Assembly (NCBI GenBank): GCA_030147335.1
Contig: JASKZZ010000350.1
Coordinates: 1 to 6,387, forward strand
Length of the DNA stretch: 6,387 bases
Direction of reading: 5' to 3'
Source of the DNA: Herpetosiphonaceae bacterium
GTDB taxonomy: Bacteria; Chloroflexota; Chloroflexia; Chloroflexales; Kallotenuaceae
This document shows positions 1 to 5,253 of the stretch, in pieces; the stretch's first letter is position 1, and each line of letters begins with the position of its first letter. The position numbers were made by a program, and so were the translations under genes. A model generated the notes under the pieces. That model was not told where the DNA came from and made no database searches. It was given only the letters and a program-made list of their open reading frames with translations.

Positions 1-388
1 CGACTGCGCTAACAATACCCAGACTCGCCATGGGACCGTCTTGCGTTGGACGACCGAGGGCAAGGATTAGCTGGCCAACTCGTGCTTCGGTAGTCGCCTG
101 AGATGCAGGCTCTAAAGTAACACCCGACACTCGCAGCACTGCAATATCAGAAGCAGGATCACGGCCTACCAGCTGCGCCTTGCCCTCGGTGCCGTCATGT
201 GTCACAATCGAAATATCTTCATCGCGCTCAACAACATGGTCAGCTGTCAGCACCAAATCGGCCGCGATTGCAATACCACTCGCCGGGTAGCGCTGTCGAC
301 CATTCACAAGCACTGTTGAACGACCTGCACGCTCAACGGCATCCGCAAGTTGCGTTGAAAGGTCGGCAAGAATTGTTGATCCACTCAT
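1..388 (-). CDS. HtrA/trypsin-like serine protease, N-terminal part (cut by window edge)
   Basis: The first 129 residues of a chymotrypsin-fold (S1C/HtrA-type) protease are visible; the rest, including the catalytic serine and any PDZ domain, lies beyond base 1. Visible landmarks are SGIAIAADLVLTADHVV with the predicted catalytic His51, GRDPASDIAVLRV with the predicted catalytic Asp81, and a VGQLILALGRP segment (about 104-114) followed by GPMASLGIVSAV, matching the 'lAlGnP...GiVSa' strand pair of HtrA proteases. The ATG at 388 has a GGAGG ribosome site (395-399) six bases upstream. The N-terminus has no hydrophobic signal or anchor: it starts MSGSTILADLSTQLADAVER, which looks like a soluble helix, so the visible part suggests a cytoplasmic enzyme unless a membrane segment occurs later. 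The family cleaves misfolded or regulatory proteins. Whether the enzyme is active cannot be judged without the serine. Confidence 0.87.
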   Translation of the reverse strand, partial: MSGSTILADLSTQLADAVERAGRSTVLVNGRQRYPASGIAIAADLVLTADHVVERDEDISIVTHDGTEGKAQLVGRDPASDIAVLRVSGVTLEPASQATTEARVGQLILALGRPTQDGPMASLGIVSAV

Positions 389-461
389 TGGTAGCCTCCA
401 TCTCACATAACTGATGGAGCAAGTGTAACGCGCAGGATCGGGGGAAGCATCCGCAAGTTGC
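340..461. repeat. 14-base direct repeat with a palindromic core (340-353 and 448-461)
   Basis: CATCCGCAAGTTGC occurs exactly at 340-353, inside the protease coding region, and at 448-461, about 60 bases upstream of its start codon. The copies are 108 bases apart. Each contains the odd-centred palindrome GCAAGTTGC. A shorter match, CATCCGCAA, occurs at 3639-3647 upstream of the sensor kinase. A paired upstream/intragenic operator for the protease gene is possible; no regulator is identified. Confidence 0.45.
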
Positions 462-471
462 AGGGGAGCCA

Positions 472-489
472 CCTAGCATTTCGGCTAGG
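472..489. repeat. Inverted repeat between peroxiredoxin terminator and protease gene
   Basis: CCTAGC (472-477) and GCTAGG (484-489) form a perfect 6-bp stem around a 6-base loop. Neither side is followed by a T run, so an operator or mRNA-leader hairpin for the protease gene fits better than a terminator. CGGCTAG recurs at 541-547. Confidence 0.35.
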
Positions 490-570
490 CGAGTAAACGG
501 GTTCGCAGTTTATCGGTCACAACCCTGGTATCAATCCAAACGGCTAGCAATAAAAGCGGGACAAGAGTGC

Positions 571-597
571 GGGAGCCTTGGAAACAGCAAGGCTCCC
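571..597 (-). terminator. Probable terminator of the peroxiredoxin gene
   Basis: GGGAGCCTT (571-579) and AAGGCTCCC (589-597) form a perfect 9-bp stem with a 9-base loop, starting 33 bases after the peroxiredoxin stop codon. The bases that follow on the minus strand are only moderately T-rich, so it is a strong hairpin with a weak tail. It separates the peroxiredoxin from the protease gene. Confidence 0.65.
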
Positions 598-630
598 ATC
601 AGTGAATCCGTTTGCCGCGCGAAGATGTCG

Positions 631-1110
631 TTATTGTTGAGTTTCGTGCAGCTGCTTGAGCGAATTAAACACAACGTCAAGATCCGGCGACTTGCCGGGA
701 TGCTCGCCAACCCATGTATGACGAATAATACCGTCGACGTCGATAAAGAATAACGCACGATTACTGATACCGACATTTGGCCAAAACACGCCGTACTGTT
801 CTGCAACAGCGCCATGCGGCCAGAAATCACTCAGCAACGGAAAAGTTATACCTTGCTGTGAAGCCCATGCTTTATGTGACTCGCGGCCATCAACGCTGAT
901 TGCCAACACTTCTGCATTGTGGCTGCGGATTTGTTTAAGATGTTCCTGGTAAATTGAAAGCTGATTCGTGCAAACCGACGACCAGTCGGAGGGATAAAAT
1001 GCAAGCATTACATTTTTCCCACGGTAGTCGCTGAGCTTAAATACATTGCCATCACCATCCGACAGCGTGAAGTCCGGAGCAGGGGTATTGGGCGTGAGCA
1101 ACTCGGCCAT
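631..1110 (-). CDS. 1-Cys peroxiredoxin (AhpC/TSA family, BCP/AhpE-like)
   Basis: A complete 159-residue thioredoxin-fold peroxidase that would reduce hydrogen peroxide or organic hydroperoxides in the cytoplasm. The N-terminal 'PAPDFTLSDGDGNVFKLSDYRGK' region (about 10-32) is typical of the family. The active site is FYPSDWSSVCTNQ, with Pro40, Ser44 where the family usually has Thr, and the peroxidatic Cys47. Arg118 (NRALFFID) is the likely active-site arginine. Cys47 is the only cysteine, so no intramolecular resolving disulfide can form; a small thiol or a partner protein must recycle it. The ATG at 1110 is chosen because AAGGAG lies seven bases upstream. The gene has its own terminator (571-597) and is separated from the upstream regulator by another (1211-1236), so it is probably monocistronic. 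No convincing promoter was found, only a TACAAT-like -10 at 1154-1159. The family call is firm; the subfamily is less so. Confidence 0.93.
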   Translation of the reverse strand: MAELLTPNTPAPDFTLSDGDGNVFKLSDYRGKNVMLAFYPSDWSSVCTNQLSIYQEHLKQIRSHNAEVLAISVDGRESHKAWASQQGITFPLLSDFWPHGAVAEQYGVFWPNVGISNRALFFIDVDGIIRHTWVGEHPGKSPDLDVVFNSLKQLHETQQ

Positions 1111-1192
1111 CCATGCACTCCTTTTGTTGTAAGTTTCACAGGTTTACACAATCATTGTACGCTTGAACCATGGAATGTACGATAACTTCCAT

Positions 1193-1236
1193 AAAAAAAG
1201 ACACAAGAAAGCGGGGCAACCTATTGTCTACCCCGC
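1193..1236 (-). terminator. Rho-independent terminator of the two-component operon
   Basis: On the minus strand a GCGGGG/CCCCGC stem (arms 1231-1236 and 1211-1216), with a 14-base loop that may pair further through wobble pairs, starts 25 bases after the regulator stop codon. It is followed by a T-rich tail containing a run of seven T (1193-1199). This is the most classical terminator in the window and marks the end of the kinase-regulator transcript. Confidence 0.8.
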
Positions 1237-1261
1237 GCACAATGTCTCGATTGTCGGATGA

Positions 1262-1954
1262 TTACTCGCGTCCGAAGCGATACCCCGCGCCGCGAACAGT
1301 ATGGATATAGCGCGGCCCTTTATCGCCCGGCTCCAGCTTATTGCGAAGCTTGCGAATGCGTACCCATAATGAGTCTGGGTCGCCTTCTTCGCCGTTACCC
1401 CATGCTTTGCGCAGCAGCGTTGCACTTGGCACGGTTGTGTTCGAACGCTGCATTAACAAAAACAAAATACGTGCCTCGATTGGAGTGAGCGAAACCTGTT
1501 CCCCGCCAATCCACATCAGTCGGTGGCCAAAATCAACCGTCAGGTGCTCGTCCACCACGATTCGTTCACCCGGATGCAGCCCTCCCTCGTAAAAACGGGC
1601 CAGCAAACGGTTTAACCGCGCACGCAGAACGCCGTAGCTGAACGGCTTGTTCATGTAATCGTCGGCGTACTGCTCAAGACCCTTGATCGTTGTTTGCTCA
1701 TCAGTGATCGATGTCAAAATCATGATCGGAATCTCGACCGTCCGTCGTAAGCGTTCGGCAAGCTCGAAACCGGTCATATCCGGCATCATCAGGTCCAGAA
1801 TAGCCGCATCTGGCCAACGCTGGGTAACCTTTTCCAACGCCGTCTCACCGTCGGGTGCCGTCATCACCTCAAAGCCATCGGCGAGCAAGCCGGCTTCCAA
1901 AGAGCGCCGTACCACCACATCGTCATCAGCGACTAACAACCGCCATTTGCTCAT
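1262..1954 (-). CDS. OmpR/PhoB-family response regulator (REC + winged helix)
   Basis: A 230-residue DNA-binding regulator. The receiver domain (about 3-115) has the acidic pocket D10-D12, phospho-acceptor Asp54 (ILDLMMPDMTG), Thr81 and Lys103 (YMNKPF), so it looks competent for phosphorylation. The C-terminal OmpR-type winged-helix domain (about 132-230) shows SLTPIEARILFLLM, the recognition region around SLWVRIRKLRNKL, and the typical ending IHTVRGAGYRF. The ATG at 1954 is chosen over the upstream in-frame codons to 2053 because the receiver fold begins directly after it and GAGGG (1963-1967) lies eight bases upstream; the 33 extra residues would be out-of-frame kinase sequence. It overlaps the kinase gene by 29 bases, implying translational coupling, and that kinase is its obvious partner. 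Its target genes are unknown; the peroxiredoxin and protease downstream are candidates by position only. Confidence 0.95.
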   Translation of the reverse strand: MSKWRLLVADDDVVVRRSLEAGLLADGFEVMTAPDGETALEKVTQRWPDAAILDLMMPDMTGFELAERLRRTVEIPIMILTSITDEQTTIKGLEQYADDYMNKPFSYGVLRARLNRLLARFYEGGLHPGERIVVDEHLTVDFGHRLMWIGGEQVSLTPIEARILFLLMQRSNTTVPSATLLRKAWGNGEEGDPDSLWVRIRKLRNKLEPGDKGPRYIHTVRGAGYRFGRE

Positions 1955-3560
1955 GGTCTTTGCCCTCGAGCGGAATAGTAAAGTGGAACGTCGTGCCAAC
2001 ATCAACGGCACTTTCGGCCCAAATTCTACCACCGTGCGCCTGTACGACTTCACGGCAAAAATCTAGACCGAGACCAGAACCGCGTCGCGTTCCTTTTTGC
2101 TTTACCTGAAAAAATCGATCAAAAATATGCACTACATCCTCAGCCGAGATACCAACGCCCGTGTCACGCACCGTAAATTGAGCGAACAAACCGTCTGCCG
2201 AACAGTCAACGGTAACGTAAACTCCGCCTTTACGAGTAAACTTGATACCGTTATTAACCAAATTAATTACAACCCGCATCAACTTGTCCACATCAGCAAG
2301 CATCGTCGGCTCCACCGGCAAATCCAGCACAAGTTCTAAGTTGCGCTCCGCCGCTGCTCCAGCGAGCTGATCCAACACACGATCCCGCAGCACATTTGGC
2401 TGGAGCGGCTCTTTATGCAACTCCAGCAGCCCTGACTCGGCCCGATACACATCAAGGATGTCGCTAATCAGTTCCTCTTGCGCCGCGCAAGCACGACGCG
2501 CCATGTCAATAAATTGAAGATCCGTTTCGCCCTTAGCACCCATGCCCAGAACATGCAAGCATCCCATCACGCCTGCAAGTGGACCACGCAGATCATGAGT
2601 TAGCATATGCACGAAATATTCACGCGCTGCTTCGGCTTCCTTCAATTGTGTGTACAAGCTGGCATTATGCAGCGCCGAAATCACCTGACTGGCAACCGCC
2701 AGCACAATCGGCAGCTGCTCCGATCCAAAACGATGTGGCTCATTATGCGTGAGCGTGAGCACACCAAGCTCTTGCCGATCCCGAATCAACGGAATGGCGA
2801 GCGCGGTTCGAACACGAACAACGCCATCATGGAGAGGCAGCCAACGCGCATCATGGAGCGTATCTTCTACCAGCTGTGGCTCACCAGTGCGCAACGCTAA
2901 GCCTGCCAAACCCTCGGCAATGATTTGAACGCTTGCATCACGCACCACCGGCATGTCAACAAGTTCGCGCGCCACAATACGACGCCAGCTATCACGCTTT
3001 GGGTCTTTGACGATAACGGTACCCTGCGTTGCGCCGATCATGTTGACCATCAAGTTGAGCGTTTCGCCGATGAGCTCATCAACGTCAAGCGTACCGTTGA
3101 GCTGCTGACCGACGAGGTACAACATCTCGTTTTTGTTGCGCTCCTGCACCAACTCGTCTTGTACTTGCTTAAGACGGAGTAAAGCACGCACCTTTGCAAT
3201 CAGCTCAGCGCTTTGTACCGGCTTCGGCAAAAAATCGTCAGCGCCAACATTTAGACCTTTGACCTTGTCTGAAAGATCCTGCTTTGCTGTAATAAGCATG
3301 ATTGGGATGTAGCCCAAATGTTGCTCGGCTCGTACTGCCTCGACGACTTCATACCCACTCATCCGAGGCATCATAACATCAAGCAGTATCAGATCGGGCT
3401 GTTGCTGACGAACGAGTTCTAGTGCTTGAGGACCATCGCTTGCAGTAAAGATGATATAGCCCTGTGAGCGCAGCATCATATGAAGAAGATCCAAATTGTC
3501 TTCGTGGTCGTCAACAATCAGAATTCGCGCCGGGGTTTTACCATTTGTACGTGGCCGCAT
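1926..3560 (-). CDS. Soluble sensor histidine kinase, REC-GAF-HisKA-HATPase
   Basis: A 544-residue cytoplasmic kinase with no transmembrane segment. The domains in order are: an N-terminal receiver (about 12-128) with D17/D18, phospho-acceptor Asp61 (LLDVMMPRMSG), Thr91 and Lys113 (LPKPV); a short coiled linker (about 130-147); a GAF domain (about 159-305); a HisKA dimerisation domain with the phospho-acceptor His322 (MLTHDLRGPLAG); and an HATPase_c domain with N box Asn433/Asn437 (INLVNNGIKFT), DTGVGIS at 466-472, FDRFFQ at 480-485 and a GSGLGL loop at 494-499. All catalytic motifs are intact. The GAF domain suggests a cytoplasmic or redox/ligand signal, and the receiver suggests input from another kinase, so it may sit in the middle of a phosphorelay. 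The start at 3560 has a modest AGGGA site about ten bases upstream. The stop lies 29 bases inside the regulator gene. Confidence 0.94.
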   Translation of the reverse strand: MRPRTNGKTPARILIVDDHEDNLDLLHMMLRSQGYIIFTASDGPQALELVRQQQPDLILLDVMMPRMSGYEVVEAVRAEQHLGYIPIMLITAKQDLSDKVKGLNVGADDFLPKPVQSAELIAKVRALLRLKQVQDELVQERNKNEMLYLVGQQLNGTLDVDELIGETLNLMVNMIGATQGTVIVKDPKRDSWRRIVARELVDMPVVRDASVQIIAEGLAGLALRTGEPQLVEDTLHDARWLPLHDGVVRVRTALAIPLIRDRQELGVLTLTHNEPHRFGSEQLPIVLAVASQVISALHNASLYTQLKEAEAAREYFVHMLTHDLRGPLAGVMGCLHVLGMGAKGETDLQFIDMARRACAAQEELISDILDVYRAESGLLELHKEPLQPNVLRDRVLDQLAGAAAERNLELVLDLPVEPTMLADVDKLMRVVINLVNNGIKFTRKGGVYVTVDCSADGLFAQFTVRDTGVGISAEDVVHIFDRFFQVKQKGTRRGSGLGLDFCREVVQAHGGRIWAESAVDVGTTFHFTIPLEGKDHEQMAVVSR

Positions 3561-3578
3561 TGCTCTTTGTCCCTAACA

Positions 3579-3591
3579 CAAATTTAATTTG
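3579..3591. promoter_or_regulatory. AT-rich palindrome just upstream of the kinase start
   Basis: CAAATT-T-AATTTG is a perfect 6-1-6 palindrome placed 19-31 bases before the kinase ATG, next to its ribosome site. The position suits an operator or a leader hairpin. No clear -35/-10 pair was found in the 205-base spacer 3561-3765, which is otherwise featureless to me. Confidence 0.35.
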
Positions 3592-3765
3592 CGATCTGCT
3601 GTAGTGTGGCAGAAAACCCGTTCCAGTGAAAGCTGACCCATCCGCAACAAGTCCTGATGTGTTTAAGCAACTCAGCATAGCAGAACTAGGACCACGTTTT
3701 GCCGCAGCGCACACCAGAATTTTATGAATAACGGCTGCTAGGACGATATGGATCAAGGCGACATT

Positions 3766-4575
3766 TTAGAACAGGCTTGGTTGATACAACGCTTGGTCGC
3801 TGTGCCATGTGACGCTAGGACGATCACGTTGAGCAACAACAAGCGTCCGTGGCGCAAGCATGAGCATGTCAAGGTAGTTGCGGACGAACTGTACAACACC
3901 GAGAGGATGATCGTTTGCTTTCTCTGATAAATGTGCAAGCCATACATCACGCTGCCGACCATCGGAACCGATCGCTTCCAAAAGCTGGGCTGCCTGTAGA
4001 TTAGAAAGATGGCCTTGTTCGCTTAAGATTCGATGCTTGGTACTCCAAGGATATGCGGTTGCCAGCAAGCGCTCACGATCATGATTCGCTTCAACCACCA
4101 CCAAATCTGCTTCCTGTAACGCCGTAACCATCTGCGGTTGAACATGACCGGAATCAAGCGCGATTCCTACCGTCCAACCCTCATGGCGCAGTAGTATGCC
4201 AGCTGGTTCTGCGGCATCGTGCGGGAGTGGAAAACTCCAAATATCAGCATCGCCTACAGTTACGCCATCAGCATGGCAATGGCGTACCTCCACGTTTTGC
4301 AGCTGCGAAGCAAGCACTTTGGCTGTGCCTGCCGTACAAACTATGGGTACTCCATATCGTCGCGCGAGTGGTCCGGCTCCTTGCGCATGATCATGGTGTT
4401 CGTGCGATACAACGATTGCCGTCAACATGCCCGGCCCGATGTTATGTTCCCGCAGTTGTCGTTCAAGATAGCGTGCCGAAAGACCGGCATCAATCAAGAA
4501 GGCTCCGCCGGACGTGCGTGCCAAGAAAGCGTTGCCGCTGCTACCACTCGCTAATGATCGAATTTGAAGGCTCAT
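3766..4575 (-). CDS. YycJ/WalJ-type metallo-beta-lactamase-fold hydrolase
   Basis: A complete 269-residue cytosolic MBL-fold metal hydrolase. The N-terminal signature SLASGSSGNAFL (about 7-18) is typical of the YycJ/WalJ group. Metal ligands visible are the HxHxDH motif SHEHHDH (His58, His60, Asp62, His63), His119 (PLPHDA), Asp141 (ALDSGHV) and His189 (QGHLSN); the VVVEANHD segment (about 159-166) is also characteristic. The family is thought to act as an exonuclease-like or phosphodiesterase enzyme and is linked to genome maintenance and wall-stress phenotypes in Firmicutes; the exact substrate here is unknown. The ATG at 4575 is chosen over a TTG at 4599 because the family N-terminus starts there and a TATAAT -10 box occupies the TTG-ATG interval. 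There is no Shine-Dalgarno, consistent with a leaderless mRNA. It lies between ssb and the kinase; no clear terminator follows it. Confidence 0.93.
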   Translation of the reverse strand: MSLQIRSLASGSSGNAFLARTSGGAFLIDAGLSARYLERQLREHNIGPGMLTAIVVSHEHHDHAQGAGPLARRYGVPIVCTAGTAKVLASQLQNVEVRHCHADGVTVGDADIWSFPLPHDAAEPAGILLRHEGWTVGIALDSGHVQPQMVTALQEADLVVVEANHDRERLLATAYPWSTKHRILSEQGHLSNLQAAQLLEAIGSDGRQRDVWLAHLSEKANDHPLGVVQFVRNYLDMLMLAPRTLVVAQRDRPSVTWHSDQALYQPSLF

Positions 4576-4582
4576 CGCGCTG

Positions 4583-4592
4583 ATTATAGCAC
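4583..4592 (-). promoter_or_regulatory. Extended -10 promoter of the MBL hydrolase, predicting a leaderless mRNA
   Basis: The minus strand reads GTGCTATAAT, a perfect extended -10 (TGnTATAAT). Only seven bases separate it from the ATG at 4575, so transcription should start at or within a base or two of the start codon. A -35 is weak or absent (GATTTT at 17-bp spacing), which extended -10 promoters tolerate. The same 10-mer is found at 6042-6051. Confidence 0.7.
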
Positions 4593-4635
4593 GCGCCAAT
4601 CAAGCAAAATCACGAGTTTTACATTTTTCTTACTA

Positions 4636-4670
4636 TTGAACCAAACATACATTAATACAGCTTGGTTAAA
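4636..4670. repeat. Imperfect inverted repeat between ssb terminator and MBL promoter
   Basis: TTGAACCAA (4636-4644) and TTGGTTAAA (4662-4670) are inverted 9-base arms with one mismatch and a 17-base spacer. It sits upstream of the MBL hydrolase promoter and just past the ssb terminator. It could be an operator or a secondary terminator arm; the evidence is weak. Confidence 0.3.
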
Positions 4671-4673
4671 CAG

Positions 4674-4702
4674 CGCACCCGTAGCAAAAAGCTACGGGTG
4701 CG
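4674..4702 (-). terminator. Terminator hairpin of ssb
   Basis: CGCACCCGTAGC (4674-4685) and GCTACGGGTGCG (4691-4702) form a perfect 12-bp stem with a 5-base loop, 26 bases after the ssb stop codon. There is little T tract on the exit side, but the hairpin is very stable. It separates ssb from the MBL hydrolase, which has its own promoter. Confidence 0.75.
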
Positions 4703-4728
4703 TGTGTGAAGGGTAGGGATTGTTTTTG

Positions 4729-5115
4729 CTACAAGCTTGCTTCGCTTACAGCCGCATCATCAAGCGACGAGCGAGCGTCCAAGAAAATAATGTCGTCGGC
4801 GCGTACGTTAACTCGTTTGCGCTTATTACCATCACGATCTTCCCATGAATCAGTACGCAGGCTGCCAGTCACGCGAACACGACTACCTTTACGTAGATTT
4901 GCCGCTACTGTCTCGGCCAGCTGATCCCACGCCACTACGTCTAGCCAATCGGTTTCGTACGCCCAGGATCCGTCTTCATTGCGACTACCTAAACGCTTCG
5001 TACCAACACTAAACTCAGCAATGCTCACTCCCGAGGGTGTGTAGCGCAGCTCTGGTTCGTTTCCCAGCCAACCGATGATTTCAACGTAATTGACCGTACC
5101 CTTAATTGGTTTCAT
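4729..5115 (-). CDS. ssb: Single-stranded DNA-binding protein (short, tip-less)
   Basis: A 128-residue OB-fold protein that would coat single-stranded DNA during replication and repair. Typical SSB signatures are VNYVEIIGWLGNEPELRYTPSG (about 8-29), SIAEFSVGTKR (31-41), the ETDWLDVVAWDQLAETVAANLRKGSRV strand/helix region (54-80), VTGSLRTDSWED (82-93) and RVNVRADDIIFL (101-112). The OB fold fills nearly the whole protein; after it only about 16 residues remain, ending in DDAAVSEASL. There is no glycine/glutamine-rich tail and no DDDIPF-like acidic tip with terminal Phe, through which most bacterial SSBs recruit partners. The ATG at 5115 is preferred to the ATG at 5133 because an AGGGGG ribosome site (5122-5127) lies six bases upstream. 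It has its own promoter and terminator, and follows the repeat-protein gene. Confidence 0.95.
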   Translation of the reverse strand: MKPIKGTVNYVEIIGWLGNEPELRYTPSGVSIAEFSVGTKRLGSRNEDGSWAYETDWLDVVAWDQLAETVAANLRKGSRVRVTGSLRTDSWEDRDGNKRKRVNVRADDIIFLDARSSLDDAAVSEASL

Positions 5116-5149
5116 CTCGGACCCCCTGTACATACTCGGTAACCCAAAT

Positions 5150-5177
5150 GTTATACTCGTAATTCAAGCATGATCAA
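5150..5177 (-). promoter_or_regulatory. Candidate ssb promoter
   Basis: On the minus strand TTGATC (5172-5177) and TATAAC (5150-5155) are separated by 16 bases, matching sigma-70-type -35 and -10 boxes at 4/6 and 5/6 positions. Transcription would start near 5143, giving a leader of about 28 bases that includes the AGGGGG ribosome site and excludes the ATG at 5133 as a likely start. Confidence 0.55.
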
Positions 5178-5181
5178 GACC

Positions 5182-5220
5182 AATAGTACACATGACTATA
5201 GTATTGTGCAAAATAGTACA
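5182..5220. promoter_or_regulatory. Operator-like dyad and direct repeat upstream of ssb
   Basis: CACA-TG-ACTATAGT-AT-TGTG (5189-5208) is a 20-bp dyad with 16 of 20 positions symmetric and a perfect 8-bp core. It is flanked by two exact copies of AATAGTACA (5182-5190 and 5212-5220) spaced exactly 30 bases apart. The element sits directly upstream of the ssb -35 box and after the terminator of the preceding gene, a fitting place for a transcription-factor site. The factor is unknown. Confidence 0.45.
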
Positions 5221-5223
5221 GCA

Positions 5224-5246
5224 GTCCTGACGCGTCGCATCAGGAC
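5224..5246 (-). terminator. Terminator hairpin of the repeat-protein gene
   Basis: GTCCTGA (5224-5230) and TCAGGAC (5240-5246) form a perfect 7-bp stem with a 9-base loop, starting only seven bases after the stop codon at 5254. The exit side on the minus strand is mildly T-rich (a TTTT run at 5210-5214). It supports the repeat protein and ssb being separate units, or partial read-through between them. Confidence 0.6.
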
Positions 5247-5253
5247 CTGTTTC

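Noticed and set aside
199..414. 71-codon plus-strand reading frame over the protease gene start
   Set aside because: It is antisense to a well-supported protease N-terminus, and its product shows no recognisable domain.
1955..2053. 33-residue N-terminal extension of the response regulator
   Set aside because: It lies wholly inside the kinase gene in another frame; the receiver fold and a ribosome site place the start at 1954.
2607..3182. Plus-strand frames of 97 and 85 codons inside the kinase gene
   Set aside because: Antisense shadows of an intact kinase with all catalytic motifs; no ribosome site or domain was seen.
3538..3756. 72-codon minus-strand frame covering the spacer upstream of the kinase
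   Set aside because: No recognisable protein, no good ribosome site, and it overlaps the kinase start; probably chance.
3737..3824. 11-base direct repeat GCTAGGACGAT at 3737-3747 and 3814-3824
   Set aside because: One copy is coding sequence of the MBL hydrolase and the other is in the spacer after it; no palindrome or further structure supports a function.
4219..4583. Plus-strand frames of 111 and 118 codons over the MBL hydrolase gene
   Set aside because: Antisense shadows of a gene with an intact HxHxDH motif.
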